From Spartobacteria bacterium (GTDB taxonomy: Bacteria > Verrucomicrobiota > Kiritimatiellia > RZYC01), in contig RZYC01000005.1 in assembly GCA_009930475.1 (NCBI GenBank), positions 25,570 through 89,569 on the forward strand: a DNA stretch of 64,000 nt, read 5' to 3'. Shown one piece after another: positions 9,469 to 19,499 of this stretch. The first letter of the stretch is position 1. Every line of letters begins with the position of its first letter. The notes beneath the pieces were generated by a model that saw only the letters and a list, made by a program, of their open reading frames with translations, did no database searches and was not told the DNA's origin. A program made the position numbers and the translations under genes.

Positions 9469-10450
9469 ATTACAAGACGATACAAACCGCCGGGCAGCCC
9501 TCTTTCTCCTATGTACCGCAGCTGGCTTTATGGTTCTTTTTTGTGCTCCGTTTATTGGCGGCGTTACCGCGTCACCCTGGGCCGAATCCGCCGTTCACCG
9601 GATGATTTTCTGGCACATCCGTGTCCCTCGGGTCATGGCCGGACTACTGGCGGGGTGGTTGCTATCACGCAGCGGGATGCTGTTTCAGATCCTCTTCCGC
9701 AATGAACTCGCCACACCCTATACGCTGGGCGTTGCCGGCGGCGCATCGCTGGGTGTAGCCATCTATGCCCATGGCTTCCTTGCCCTTCCTTTTTTTTTGG
9801 CAGGCTCGGTCACGGCATCGATTGCAGGGGCCTTCTGCATTGTCCTGCTGGTCATGTCGTTCGGCTCGGCGGTCCGTTATGATATATCCTCACTTCTTTT
9901 GGGAGGGTTTGCACTAAGTTACTGCTGTGGAGCCGGCATTGTTCTCATTCAGTATATGGGAACCAATGCGGAAATCGGACAGGTTGTGCGTTGGATGATG
10001 GGACGACTTTCGGGCTGCAGCTGGAATGATATCATCTTTCTATGCCTGACCATGATCATACTGGAAGCCATGGTCTTTCTGCTACGTCACGAAATTCGGC
10101 TGTTGCTGCTTGGCGATGCTCTGGCGCACAGCCGCGGCGTGTCCGTCATTCAAATGCGAAAAATCATGATTATGGCGGCATCCATTATGGTGGCGGCCGT
10201 CGTCGCGGTATGCGGACCCATTGGCTTCGTCGGGTTGATCGTGCCTGCCTTGTCACGTCGACTTTTTACCGGAAAAACCCATTATGCGCTCTTTATCTGC
10301 GGCCCGCTGGGCGGACTATTTCTCATCGCCTGCGATGCCCTCAGCCGTCTGGTTCATCCTACATCTGAACTTCCCGTCGGCATCATCACTGCGCTCATCG
10401 GCTGTCCCTTTTTCCTCTTCATGCTATGGCTGCACCGCCGACGCACCTGA
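9449..10450 (+). CDS. FecCD-type ABC transporter permease (iron-chelate/cobalamin family), orphan
   Basis: This 333-residue polytopic inner-membrane protein has about nine hydrophobic segments. The FecCD signatures are present: RVPRVMAGLLAGWLLSRSG, LFRNELATPYTLGVAGGASLG and, near the end, GPIGFVGLIVPALSR. The family imports Fe-siderophores, haem or cobalamin with an ATPase and a binding protein. Neither partner is nearby: the next gene is on the opposite strand 15 bases away. It overlaps the upstream glycosyltransferase by 20 bases, so it is co-translated with sugar-transfer genes, which is odd for an iron permease. It may share an ATPase encoded elsewhere. Confidence 0.88.
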   Translation: MPLHSNRLQDDTNRRAALFLLCTAAGFMVLFCAPFIGGVTASPWAESAVHRMIFWHIRVPRVMAGLLAGWLLSRSGMLFQILFRNELATPYTLGVAGGASLGVAIYAHGFLALPFFLAGSVTASIAGAFCIVLLVMSFGSAVRYDISSLLLGGFALSYCCGAGIVLIQYMGTNAEIGQVVRWMMGRLSGCSWNDIIFLCLTMIILEAMVFLLRHEIRLLLLGDALAHSRGVSVIQMRKIMIMAASIMVAAVVAVCGPIGFVGLIVPALSRRLFTGKTHYALFICGPLGGLFLIACDALSRLVHPTSELPVGIITALIGCPFFLFMLWLHRRRT

Positions 10451-10465
10451 CCTACCGGACGTTGT

Positions 10466-12331
10466 TTAGGACTGTCTTTTGCGTTCGGACAACAGCAGTA
10501 GGTCACGCAGCTGATCCGGCCGTCTGGTGGTCATCCACTGCTGCTCGAAATCTTTGTGCTGCACAATGTGTGCGATGGCAGCCAAGGCCCGAAGGTGCAG
10601 GTTCCGACCGTCTTTGGTACCGCAGATAACAAAGACTGCATGGATCTTTTTTGCTTCATCATTCCATTCGATTCCGTCCTTGCTGCGCACCAGAGCAATG
10701 TGAAAAACGTTGTTTCCAGGTATAACGATATGTGGCACGGCGACAAAAGAGGACAAGTTTGTGCTACTCTCTTGCTCTCTGTCGCACAGACGCTGATAGA
10801 TTTCCGTTTCATCCAGGGGCAACGCATCCTTCAACGCGGCGGCCAGCTTGTGAAAAACCTGATCGCGGTCTGCGGCCCCATTTAAATCAATCAGTACCGA
10901 CTGTTTTATGGTTTCATCAAAATGATCATGAATCACCTGATCACGCTCCTGAAGGATTGTTTTCAATTCTGATTCCAGCGAATAACCTGCCAAATCCCGG
11001 GATGTGAGCCGCTCAATGAGGTGAAGCAGTGCGAATTCCTGCTGGCTGTGCCGCCGACCATAGACGGCATACAACCCCAGCCCTAAGCATACCATACCCA
11101 GACTGATTTCAATGGTGGCGGCACCCATATCGACAATTAGAAGCGAAAACAGGAAAATACCCAATCCCGGCACCCATGGATAGCCGGGCACTTTGAAGGT
11201 GGGGCGGTAATTCTGAAGGCGGCTTTGTCGCAATACAATCACCGCGATGGCCGCCAGCACATAGGTGGTGAGCACAACGGTAGATGCGGCTTTGACCAGC
11301 AGCTCCAGATCCATCAGCAGGGACAGAAAAACCATCGTGCCGGTCATGCCAACGGCGACAACGGGGGTGCCAAATCGGGGACTGACGTACTGAATGAACG
11401 GCGAAATCAAATGATCGCGGCTCAGTGCCAGTGGGTATCGGGAGGCGGCCATGATACCTGCGTTGGCTGTGGTGAGAAAAGCCAGTACAGCAGCTACGGT
11501 CAGGACAACAAATCCGGTGGAGCCGGCGATGGTACGTGCGGCATCGGCCAGAGGTGTAAGCGAACCGCTCAACTGATCCGGCGGAAGCAAGCCCACCGTA
11601 ATAAACAACAGCAGCGTATACGCGATGGTTATCACCACTATGGAACTGATAAAAGCCAAAGGAATATCACGTTTGGGATGCGTCACTTCCTCGGCCACCG
11701 TGGCCACGTTCAGTAAACCGCCAAAGGACACAAAAACAAAACCCGCAGTGACCAGCATTTTACTGAAACCACGGGGCAGAAAGGGCTGAAAACGAACGGG
11801 TTCGATATGGCCTACACCCACGATGAAGTAGAGGCCCATAAGTGTCAACAAGGCTAAAACCAGTGTCACCTCCAGCCGGGCAGCCTCTTTCACACCCACA
11901 ATGTTGAGCAGGGTAAACAGCAGACAGATTGGTGCGGCAATGGCCAATCTTGGCCACCCGGAGAGAAGGTGAACAACCTCTGACAGGCCGAAAACAGCAA
12001 AGGACGTTTTAAGAGAAAGAGCAAACCAGCTCAATAGACCGGCCACGGTTCCGGCCATAGGACCCAGACTGCGATTGACAAAATAGTAATCCCCACCCGC
12101 TTTCGGCATAGCCGTAGCCAGTTCCGCCACACTTAGGATCCCCAGTAAAGCCAGCGCGCCTGCCAGTGCGTAGGAGACGATCACCGATGGTCCCGCCTCA
12201 GAAAAGGCCAACCCAGGAAGAATAAAGATACCCGAACTGATCATGGCACCTGCAGCCAGAGAAAACAGGTGAAGAAAGGACAATCCTTTGTGAAGCTCCT
12301 CGTTTGGTTCACTTTTCGGCTGTGTATTCAT
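10466..12331 (-). CDS. APC-family amino-acid permease with C-terminal PTS EIIA-like domain
   Basis: The first ~430 residues form a 12-helix APC transporter, with the classic SLAAGAMISSGIFILPG start and the conserved FVSFGGLLNVATVAEEV region. The last ~160 residues are a soluble PTS EIIA type-2/PtsN-like domain. Its probable phospho-histidine lies in VAVPHIVIPG. The permease would move an amino acid or amine across the inner membrane, and the EIIA part could couple uptake to PTS phosphorylation state; that is inference. The frame is open to 12433, but the ATG at 12331 (MNTQPKSEPNEELHKGL) has a purine-rich site and fits family N-termini, giving 621 residues. Confidence 0.9.
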   Translation of the reverse strand: MNTQPKSEPNEELHKGLSFLHLFSLAAGAMISSGIFILPGLAFSEAGPSVIVSYALAGALALLGILSVAELATAMPKAGGDYYFVNRSLGPMAGTVAGLLSWFALSLKTSFAVFGLSEVVHLLSGWPRLAIAAPICLLFTLLNIVGVKEAARLEVTLVLALLTLMGLYFIVGVGHIEPVRFQPFLPRGFSKMLVTAGFVFVSFGGLLNVATVAEEVTHPKRDIPLAFISSIVVITIAYTLLLFITVGLLPPDQLSGSLTPLADAARTIAGSTGFVVLTVAAVLAFLTTANAGIMAASRYPLALSRDHLISPFIQYVSPRFGTPVVAVGMTGTMVFLSLLMDLELLVKAASTVVLTTYVLAAIAVIVLRQSRLQNYRPTFKVPGYPWVPGLGIFLFSLLIVDMGAATIEISLGMVCLGLGLYAVYGRRHSQQEFALLHLIERLTSRDLAGYSLESELKTILQERDQVIHDHFDETIKQSVLIDLNGAADRDQVFHKLAAALKDALPLDETEIYQRLCDREQESSTNLSSFVAVPHIVIPGNNVFHIALVRSKDGIEWNDEAKKIHAVFVICGTKDGRNLHLRALAAIAHIVQHKDFEQQWMTTRRPDQLRDLLLLSERKRQS

Positions 12332-12529
12332 TCGAATCCTACCTCGTTTGCTGTCTCTGCTCTGAAAAGGCGCGCTTTCTGTGCTGATCTTATTGGTGTT
12401 CATGGTAGATTCATCAGAGCGAGATGTCAACAAGAGCGATGCGACTATGTATTCAATCGCGGTTCCTGCACATCGTGGTCATGCATATCACTCATTTTAC
12501 CGGCGATAGCAAGGGTATTTAATCGAGTG

Positions 12530-13969
12530 TTATGAGGACTGCTTGCGCATTTTTTTCAGCATACGAAAGAGTGTCACAGAACTCACCCCAAGCCGTTTAG
12601 CGGCTTTACCCCGATTGTTCCCGCATTCCTCCAGTGCCGTTATTACTTCGGCGGGCGTGAGCAGCGAGGGACGACCTCGCTGAGCCGAAAGAACCGCCGC
12701 CGCACGGTTTGTCATGGACCCTTCCGGTTTCGACGTGGAAAAAGGTGGATTCATATCCTGCACGGGCAGATGATCGGGATATATGACGCCTCCCTTGCAT
12801 TTAATTAGCGCAAACAGCAGCCAGTTCTGCAATTCCCGTATATTGCCCGGCCATTCCTGCGACACAAGAAGATCCATCGTTTCCGGGGCTACTTCAGGTA
12901 TGGCTTTTTTACGCGCCTGCGATTCTTTGCTGACGATAAACTCGACCAGCAAAGGGATATCGGTGCGGCGGTCGCTTAATGGAGGCAAATGAATGGGAAC
13001 AACGTTCAGTCTGAAGTACAAATCTTCACGAAAACGTCCGGCGTGAATTTCATCCATCAGGTTTTTATTGGTCGCAGAAATCACACGCACATCGACACGG
13101 ATGGTCTTTTCACTACCCACACGTTCAAAGGTTCCCTCCTGCAGCACACGCAAGAGCTTCACTTGCATGGAGGGCGAAATATCGCCTATTTCGTCCAAAA
13201 AAATGGTTCCCCCGTCGGCCAATTCAAATCGTCCTTTTTTATCGCGAATCGCTCCGGTAAAGGCTCCTCGAGTATGTCCAAATAATTCGCTTTCAAGCAA
13301 GGCATCAGGCAAGGCACCGCAGTTTACGGGGACAAAGAGTTTTGAAGCGCGGCATCCTTCGTTATGAATAGCCGCCGCGACCAATTCTTTTCCTGTACCA
13401 CTGGCTCCCTGGATGAGCACCGACGCAGGATTATCCGCCACATCACTGATCAGTCGGAAAATCTGCTGCATCACCGGGGTTCGCCCAATAATCCCTGCAA
13501 AACTGCCGTCGATGGCCAGCTGTCGTTCCATACGCTGTTCATGGGTACAATCCTTCATTGACGCAATGACTCCAACGGGATTCCCATGTCTATCGTCCAG
13601 CCCGTTCAGATACATATCCAAATAGTGTGTATTTCCTTCATAATCCATGATGCGCAGTTGCTGATGCACCGCCTCGCCTGACCATGACTGCTCCCCATCA
13701 CAAAATCTGCATTTGCTTCCGCAAAGCCGATCAGGAAATACCTTGTGACAATCCCGCCCCAGGACTGCCGCTCGGGACAGTCCTGTCAATTTCTCTGCCG
13801 CACGATTAAAAATGAAGATACGTCGATCCATATCATGAGCTAAAATGGCGTCATGTATATGGTCGAGAATCACCCGGACCATGCTCCATTCGTCCTCCTC
13901 CCCGAACCCCTCCTCGGGGATTATTTCTATCGCATGTGCGGGGACATTGCTTCGTTTCATATCATTCAC
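12530..13969 (-). CDS. sigma-54-dependent transcriptional activator, PAS-AAA+-Fis, with Cys-rich PAS
   Basis: This 479-residue bacterial enhancer-binding protein has a PAS sensor (about 30-140), a sigma-54-interacting AAA+ domain (Walker A GASGTGKE, the sigma-contact loop GAFTGAI, Walker B FLDEIGD) and a C-terminal Fis helix-turn-helix (GNNRGKAAKRLGVSSVTLFRMLKK). The PAS contains C-x8-C-x3-C followed by FC, which suggests a bound metal or redox sensing rather than phosphorylation. The start is GTG at 13969, three bases after the outer-membrane protein gene, with an in-frame ATG three codons later as the alternative. It is probably co-transcribed with that gene and lpd. Its targets are unknown. 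Confidence 0.93.
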   Translation of the reverse strand: MNDMKRSNVPAHAIEIIPEEGFGEEDEWSMVRVILDHIHDAILAHDMDRRIFIFNRAAEKLTGLSRAAVLGRDCHKVFPDRLCGSKCRFCDGEQSWSGEAVHQQLRIMDYEGNTHYLDMYLNGLDDRHGNPVGVIASMKDCTHEQRMERQLAIDGSFAGIIGRTPVMQQIFRLISDVADNPASVLIQGASGTGKELVAAAIHNEGCRASKLFVPVNCGALPDALLESELFGHTRGAFTGAIRDKKGRFELADGGTIFLDEIGDISPSMQVKLLRVLQEGTFERVGSEKTIRVDVRVISATNKNLMDEIHAGRFREDLYFRLNVVPIHLPPLSDRRTDIPLLVEFIVSKESQARKKAIPEVAPETMDLLVSQEWPGNIRELQNWLLFALIKCKGGVIYPDHLPVQDMNPPFSTSKPEGSMTNRAAAVLSAQRGRPSLLTPAEVITALEECGNNRGKAAKRLGVSSVTLFRMLKKMRKQSS

Positions 13970-13972
13970 CCA

Positions 13973-15223
13973 TTAATAAGACATGGTGAGCTGCATTCCC
14001 AGCAGCCAAGCCGTTTCATCATATGCACTGACCGCCGGTCCGGGGGTAAAACAGCTTAAGGTGCAACGCAGCAGTACCTCGTTCATGGAGTATTTTATCC
14101 CGGCGGTAACTTCCCAGCCGATCATGCGAGCACTGCCATCGGTAACCCATAGACGGTCTGACTCATCGGGCGAAGCGGATACCACATCGGCTCGTGGATG
14201 CAACTGGCCGAATACTGCTCCGTCAAGAGTCCACCAAATCATTCCTGCACGCTGTTCTACGCCGGCATGCAGTTGCTGCAAGTTGGTGCGGAGAGGATGA
14301 AACGCATCACTCATATCGTATCCGGGCAACAGAGGGACAAAATCGTGCTTCCCTTGCGTATGGACATCTCCACCGAACAACTGTCCGCTCAACTGCATTC
14401 GACGAGCGGCCGTCCGGTCGGCATAATCCAATGTGCAACTGGTCATTCCGGCCAGATAGGGATCATCACCATCATCTGTATCACCCGACTGTCCAGCGAA
14501 CATGACCTGCAACTCCCATTCCGAACCAAGTTGCAGACAAACCTGCCCTCCCGCATAAAAAGGATGTCCGGCATCATCGACATACGCCATCCCGCTGAAA
14601 AGCATCCATTCCTTCCACCGCGAACGCAAATTGCTGTGCGTGAGATTGAGCCAGTATAAGACATCTGCGGGGCCATCTCGCCATACATCCGCGCATTGAA
14701 CAGCCAGCAGATCCAGCCGATAAGGACTGTAATCCACCGTTGTCCGCACACCATCCATCAACCATTCGTATCCTCGTGTATTTTCAAATAAATCCTTAGG
14801 CAGTGATTCCGGCAAGCGTAATCGCCCACCATAAAAACTCGCAGGCAGCAGCCAAACATGCTCCAGACCCGCAAAGGCAGCTCCCAGGGTCATCTCCGCC
14901 CCGTCATGACGCCAGCCATCCTGCCCTGCCCCGATACTCAGACGGCCCTCCACATGCGCGATGCCCCCCCCGTCAGAAAGGACCTCCCATGCCGGATCCG
15001 CATGCAGCCGGATACGTCCTGTTTCATCGGCACGTTTCAATGCATTTTTTGACCCCGTAGCATCCACAGACACGTCGGCATAAAAAATCGATTCAACCCC
15101 ATGGTCACGCCACCATGCCTCACTGCACCAGGCCGATGACAGACCGCACAGCCACAACAAGACAACGGCCACAGCACATGCGCTGCATGGACGGCATATT
15201 CGATGATGATGCACCTTAAACAT
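13973..15223 (-). CDS. putative outer-membrane beta-barrel protein
   Basis: I do not recognise a named family for this 416-residue protein. It opens with a signal-peptide-like stretch (hydrophobic AVAVVLLWLCGLSSAWCSE). The mature part has alternating polar and aromatic strands rich in W, Y and G, and it ends LTMSY, with the terminal aromatic typical of barrels inserted by the Bam machinery. It has about a dozen or more strand-like segments and no long hydrophobic helix after the signal. Its start overlaps the lpd stop by 8 bases, and the sigma-54 activator follows 3 bases after it. A porin or export role is likely; the substrate is unknown. Confidence 0.6.
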   Translation of the reverse strand: MFKVHHHRICRPCSACAVAVVLLWLCGLSSAWCSEAWWRDHGVESIFYADVSVDATGSKNALKRADETGRIRLHADPAWEVLSDGGGIAHVEGRLSIGAGQDGWRHDGAEMTLGAAFAGLEHVWLLPASFYGGRLRLPESLPKDLFENTRGYEWLMDGVRTTVDYSPYRLDLLAVQCADVWRDGPADVLYWLNLTHSNLRSRWKEWMLFSGMAYVDDAGHPFYAGGQVCLQLGSEWELQVMFAGQSGDTDDGDDPYLAGMTSCTLDYADRTAARRMQLSGQLFGGDVHTQGKHDFVPLLPGYDMSDAFHPLRTNLQQLHAGVEQRAGMIWWTLDGAVFGQLHPRADVVSASPDESDRLWVTDGSARMIGWEVTAGIKYSMNEVLLRCTLSCFTPGPAVSAYDETAWLLGMQLTMSY

Positions 15224-16580
15224 GTCGTTTTTCTACTAGCTGCATAGCGGTTTTTTGCCAGGATTCCGACAAGGTCGGATGCGCATGAACCGTGCTCGCA
15301 ATCGATGCCGCATCCATCCCGTTACGTATGGCCAGTGTCATTTCGGAAATCAGTTCTGTGGCCGATGGGCCCACGGCCTGTGCTCCGATGATCACCCCGC
15401 TATCCGCATGGATCATCATCATCACGAAACCCGACGGCTCCTGCGCCGCCACCGCGCGGCCATTGGCCAGAAAATGCGTTTTCGCCCTTTTGAAAGGGAT
15501 GCCCTGCGCCTTGGCCATTTCTTCCGTAATCCCCACAATCGCCGCCTCCGGCTGGGTAAATATCACGCCGGGAATCACCGTTTCAAAGGCTTCCGAAGCC
15601 AGCCCCATAAGTGTCATTCCTGCACGGCAACCCTGATCCGATGCCGCATGCGCCAATTGCATCCGTCCGGTGACATCCCCTGCCGCAAACACATGTTGAT
15701 TACTGGTACGTCCATGATCATCCACCGGTATATACCCCGCTTCATTAACTGAAACGCCAGCTAAGTCCAACGCAAGCCCTTCGGTTTCCGGCCTGCGGCC
15801 TGCCGCCACCAACACCGCATCTGAGCATAGGCTCAGCCCCTCTTTCGTCGTGATACACAAGGCTCCGCCATCCGGAACAATCTCAGAAATATGTATGCCG
15901 GTGGATACCTTGATGCCCAGTTTCTTTTTCATCGACCGCTTGATTTCATTGCGCACATCCTTATCCAAAAGCAGAAGAATGTCATCCATCATTTCCAGAA
16001 GGGTCACCTGCGCCCCCATGGCGGCCGCGATACAGGCCATTTCTGATCCGATGTATCCACCGCCGATAACAGTCAGCCGTTTCGGAAGGGCATCTAAGCC
16101 CAAAAAGCCGGAACTATCCATCATTCCAGGCAGATGCGGAAGGGATGCCGGCCATGCGGGCCGGGAACCTGTTGCGATCACCGCTTTGTCGAAAGAGATG
16201 GTGCGGCCTGTTTCCAGCAGGGTTACCGACTGCGTTCCCGAAAAAACGGCGGTGCCCCGAAGCAGCGTCATCCTGTTCGCTTTCATGCTGTAGGCGATAC
16301 CTTTCTGCAACCGCTCCACCACCCGGCGCGCATGGGCCTGCACCTCCGCAAAAGAGATACTAAAAGACCCCGTGTGATAAATACCAAGCGACTCCGCATC
16401 GTGCATATGGGCGAACAGTTTGGCCGATGATGCCATTGCTTTGGTGGGAATACACCCTCTGTGCAAACATGTTCCACCGGCATCCGCCTGCTCGATTACC
16501 GTCACCTGAGCACCAAGCGACGCACATTTTTCTGCAGCGGCCATTCCTCCGGGACCGGAACCTATTATCACGACATGCAT
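15216..16580 (-). CDS. lpd: dihydrolipoamide dehydrogenase (class I pyridine nucleotide-disulfide oxidoreductase)
   Basis: This 454-residue FAD enzyme reoxidises dihydrolipoamide with NAD+. It has the FAD loop GSGPGG (7-12), the redox disulfide in GGTCLHRGCIPTK (C38/C43), an NAD loop GGGYIGSE and the C-terminal HAHPTLSE with the catalytic His-Glu pair. The length is normal for the family. No 2-oxoacid dehydrogenase E1 or E2, glycine-cleavage or lipoyl genes are adjacent, so it probably serves a complex encoded elsewhere. It overlaps the downstream outer-membrane protein gene by 8 bases. Confidence 0.93.
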   Translation of the reverse strand: MHVVIIGSGPGGMAAAEKCASLGAQVTVIEQADAGGTCLHRGCIPTKAMASSAKLFAHMHDAESLGIYHTGSFSISFAEVQAHARRVVERLQKGIAYSMKANRMTLLRGTAVFSGTQSVTLLETGRTISFDKAVIATGSRPAWPASLPHLPGMMDSSGFLGLDALPKRLTVIGGGYIGSEMACIAAAMGAQVTLLEMMDDILLLLDKDVRNEIKRSMKKKLGIKVSTGIHISEIVPDGGALCITTKEGLSLCSDAVLVAAGRRPETEGLALDLAGVSVNEAGYIPVDDHGRTSNQHVFAAGDVTGRMQLAHAASDQGCRAGMTLMGLASEAFETVIPGVIFTQPEAAIVGITEEMAKAQGIPFKRAKTHFLANGRAVAAQEPSGFVMMMIHADSGVIIGAQAVGPSATELISEMTLAIRNGMDAASIASTVHAHPTLSESWQKTAMQLVEKRHV

Positions 16581-16734
16581 GGTCTACTTCCCCATTTTCT
16601 CTTCGAAATCATCCTGCCTCAACGGCATAAACAAGGAAAAATGATGAAGGATTATTCATGCTAAGTCAATCTATGAATGGGGATAGCGATGGAGGCCGAA
16701 TCCCCCGTCGCCAATGGCCGAATCGCCGTTCCCT

Positions 16735-17022
16735 TCAGCTTCTGCGGTTTTGTAATACTTTTTTTCGTTCCGCAGTATACTCCCACCATTTACGGGGCGG
16801 TTCACCCTGCATGTAACGAACAGCGGAGATAAAGACATCAAGGACACAAGGATCATGTACCTGTCCGGTGATGATAGATAATTCATCGTACATGACATAG
16901 GGGTCACATTCGACCAGATCCATGGGTTGACGAAGACCAAGCCTGCGCAAATCCCGCTCACCGGCCGGGCCGATATTGGGAATGTCCTGAAATGCGGTGA
17001 TCTCACTTCGCGGCGTTTTCAT
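16735..17022 (-). CDS. small helix-hairpin-helix protein, Cdd1/pathogenicity-locus-like
   Basis: This is a 95-residue protein whose core FQDIPNIGPAGERDLRRLGL is a helix-hairpin-helix. The following region (DPYVMYDELSIITG, then PPRKWWEYT) matches the Cdd1-like family often annotated as mitomycin resistance or pathogenicity locus; its biochemical role is not established. The longest frame starts at 17052 and overlaps the chemoreceptor stop. The ATG at 17022 has AAGGG about ten bases upstream and gives a clean 4-base gap, so I prefer it. Confidence 0.75.
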   Translation of the reverse strand: MKTPRSEITAFQDIPNIGPAGERDLRRLGLRQPMDLVECDPYVMYDELSIITGQVHDPCVLDVFISAVRYMQGEPPRKWWEYTAERKKVLQNRRS

Positions 17023-17026
17023 CCTG

Positions 17027-19477
17027 CTATTTCCCTTTGAGATAGGGAGCATAGGCTTTGTCCAGTTTTTTGATATGATTGACGAGCCATTCCTGAAGAA
17101 CTTTCATCAATTCATTAGGAATAGAGGCATCGCCTGCGACCCAGCGACGCTGCATATCTTCGGCGGCATCTGTAAACGCTCTGTGAACCTTCATTTGCTC
17201 TTTGAGGCCGGGATAGCGGGTTTGTTTCATCAGTGCTTCTTCGGCAGTGAAATGATAATGAACATACTCTATCAGATCACTCAGCATTTTATTGGTGACG
17301 GCTCCCGTTTCGCCCTGAGAAAAAGCGCGATGCAATGCATTGATCATATCGACAAGGTGCTTGTGATGGCTATCCATCATCGGACTTTCCACCGAAAAAC
17401 TGCCATTCCACTGGATGAGGATATCGCCGCCTGACTGCGCGGAGGCTCCACTACGGGATCCGACGTTAAACTGTTCCACCAGCTCCTTGAGCCGTACGGC
17501 TACACCGGAAAGTTCGGTTGCGCGCGCCTGTACCTTTTCTCCGCCGATACGAATGTCGCCGATCGTCTGATCTACCTGGGCGATATCACGAGCAATATCC
17601 ACGGAAACAGAGGCGGTTTGCGCCACACGTTCATTGGCATCGCCCACACCGGCCGAGGCCTGCGAAATATGCATAGCGACGTCCCTGGTCGTGATAGACT
17701 GCTCTTCGATTCCAGTGGACATCACCGACACAATGTCGCCCACATCTTTAATAACTGTAGCGATACGTGCGATGTCCCCTTGCGCACCGGTGGTGGATTG
17801 CTGCACATCCTCGATTTTTTGGCGGATATCTTCAGTGGCCAAGGCCGTCTGCTGCGCAAGATTCTTAATTTCGCCGGCAACCACGGCAAACCCTTTACCA
17901 GCGGCACCGGCACGCGCCGCTTCAATCGTGGCATTGAGAGCCAGCAAATTGGTCTGTGCAGAAATTTCGTTAATGGTTTTGGTTACATCACCAATTTCTG
18001 TGGCGGCATTTCCGAGACGCTTCATAACCAGCGTGATCGCATCGGCCTGTTCCGAGGCCGTGCGGCTGATGGCACGAGCCCGGTCGGCATTGGATGCAAT
18101 TTCACCAATGGTTGCACTCATTTCTTCCGTTGCGGAAGCCACATTGGCCAAATTAATACTGGCCTGCTCCATCCCGGCTGCCACGGATCCCGTATTGGCA
18201 CTGGATTCTTCGGCAGCGGCCGCAACGGTGGATGCTTTGGCGGCAATCCCCTGTACACCGCCTGCCATAGTACCGGATATATCGGACAGCTGTGCGGATG
18301 AATTGTTAAGGGTATGCGCATTATCCGCCATCTCAGCAATGATACGCTCCATCTGCTCAAGAAACGCATTGATGCTACCGGCCATTTCGCCGATCTCATC
18401 CCGAGATGATACCAGTTTGCACCGTTTCGTCAGGTCATTGTCGAGATGAATAAAAAACTGGCTCATTTTTGATATCGGCTTTGCAACACTGCGGCGCAGT
18501 ATTGCGGTCAGCAGTACCGCAATAACAATCAATATGCCGGAAACGGTAAAAAACAGTCTCCGGAAAGCCTGCGTCATCTGCTGTACATAGGCATTAAATT
18601 TGCTCCTCGGCATACCGACAAGATGCAGTCCAAACACGTTGCCTTGAAAATCCACCGCCTTGCGGACGCCAATGAAATAGTCATCATTTATTTCGATGCC
18701 ATTTTTTATGAGTTCGGGATAATTTGCACTTTGAGCAAAGGTAATGGTTGCTGGATCAAACCATTTTTTGTTGCCGGTAAAATAGTTTTGAGAAACGCTC
18801 ACATCACTGACCTCTTTACGATAGGTCGCGTCATCAACCAGTGCTTTTTCCACAAGCAGGATATAGAAATTATTTTGCGACTGCATGAAACGGCTGATGC
18901 TGCCCACACCCATATCCAGTTCCACGACACCCAGCAGGCTGCCATCTGCGTCGAATACGGGCGAAAGCGCGCGCAGTGCAGCACCATCCTGTGCCAATTC
19001 GATTCCGGCAATGGTTTTATTCTGTTGGATAACCTTCTGAAACATAGCGCGATGCCGATTATCATCGTCACGCTGATTGGAATAACTACGCCAGAGCGAA
19101 GAACCTCCGGCCCGAATCAAATGAAATTGTGTGCCACGGAAATCCACCTGCTTAAATTCTTCGGCCAGCGTATTCAGCTCTCTCTCTGCAATGGAAAAAT
19201 CATCTTGAATAAAAGCGGCCTGAACTCCATTGTTATGCGTCAAAGCAATGGCGCAGGACTTCAGTACATCCAGCTTGCCTTTGATCTGGAGTTCCACTTC
19301 CAGCTCCAGATTGGTAGATAAATCCTCCGCCTGTACCTGAGATATACTTTGCTGGAAACAGTACAGATATGCGCCAATTCCTGTCAGACTCACGCAAAAA
19401 ACAATCGTAAGCAACAGTGTTATTTTCCCTGTAATTGTGTGAAAGGAACGCGTTGAAGCTATTACATCCTTTTGCAT
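17027..19477 (-). CDS. methyl-accepting chemotaxis protein fused to C-terminal bacteriohemerythrin
   Basis: This 816-residue chemoreceptor has TM1 near residues 15-38, a periplasmic Cache-type sensor to about 295, TM2, then HAMP. A long methyl-accepting signalling coiled coil follows, with hairpin tip [24 protein letters not shown] (motif read in part). From about 684 a hemerythrin domain follows ([42 protein letters not shown]), which supplies the His/Asp/Glu ligands of a di-iron O2 site. The layout recalls DcrH of Desulfovibrio. The likely role is O2 or redox taxis with a second, periplasmic input of unknown ligand. Confidence 0.95.
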   Translation of the reverse strand: MQKDVIASTRSFHTITGKITLLLTIVFCVSLTGIGAYLYCFQQSISQVQAEDLSTNLELEVELQIKGKLDVLKSCAIALTHNNGVQAAFIQDDFSIAERELNTLAEEFKQVDFRGTQFHLIRAGGSSLWRSYSNQRDDDNRHRAMFQKVIQQNKTIAGIELAQDGAALRALSPVFDADGSLLGVVELDMGVGSISRFMQSQNNFYILLVEKALVDDATYRKEVSDVSVSQNYFTGNKKWFDPATITFAQSANYPELIKNGIEINDDYFIGVRKAVDFQGNVFGLHLVGMPRSKFNAYVQQMTQAFRRLFFTVSGILIVIAVLLTAILRRSVAKPISKMSQFFIHLDNDLTKRCKLVSSRDEIGEMAGSINAFLEQMERIIAEMADNAHTLNNSSAQLSDISGTMAGGVQGIAAKASTVAAAAEESSANTGSVAAGMEQASINLANVASATEEMSATIGEIASNADRARAISRTASEQADAITLVMKRLGNAATEIGDVTKTINEISAQTNLLALNATIEAARAGAAGKGFAVVAGEIKNLAQQTALATEDIRQKIEDVQQSTTGAQGDIARIATVIKDVGDIVSVMSTGIEEQSITTRDVAMHISQASAGVGDANERVAQTASVSVDIARDIAQVDQTIGDIRIGGEKVQARATELSGVAVRLKELVEQFNVGSRSGASAQSGGDILIQWNGSFSVESPMMDSHHKHLVDMINALHRAFSQGETGAVTNKMLSDLIEYVHYHFTAEEALMKQTRYPGLKEQMKVHRAFTDAAEDMQRRWVAGDASIPNELMKVLQEWLVNHIKKLDKAYAPYLKGK

Positions 19478-19499
19478 AATAACTTACTCCAGTCTGAAT

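Noticed and set aside
10426..10629. A second ABC component (ATPase) following the FecCD permease
   Set aside because: The plus-strand frame there has no Walker motif and lies opposite the APC permease gene.
12315..12345. tRNA-like TTCGAATCC string
   Set aside because: The T-arm-like motif stands alone; no acceptor, D or anticodon arm can be folded around it, and it lies in the start of the permease gene.
17634..18449. Plus-strand frame of 271 codons within the chemoreceptor-hemerythrin gene
   Set aside because: It is the mirror of the repetitive Ala/Ser-rich signalling coiled coil; such regions routinely yield long antisense frames.
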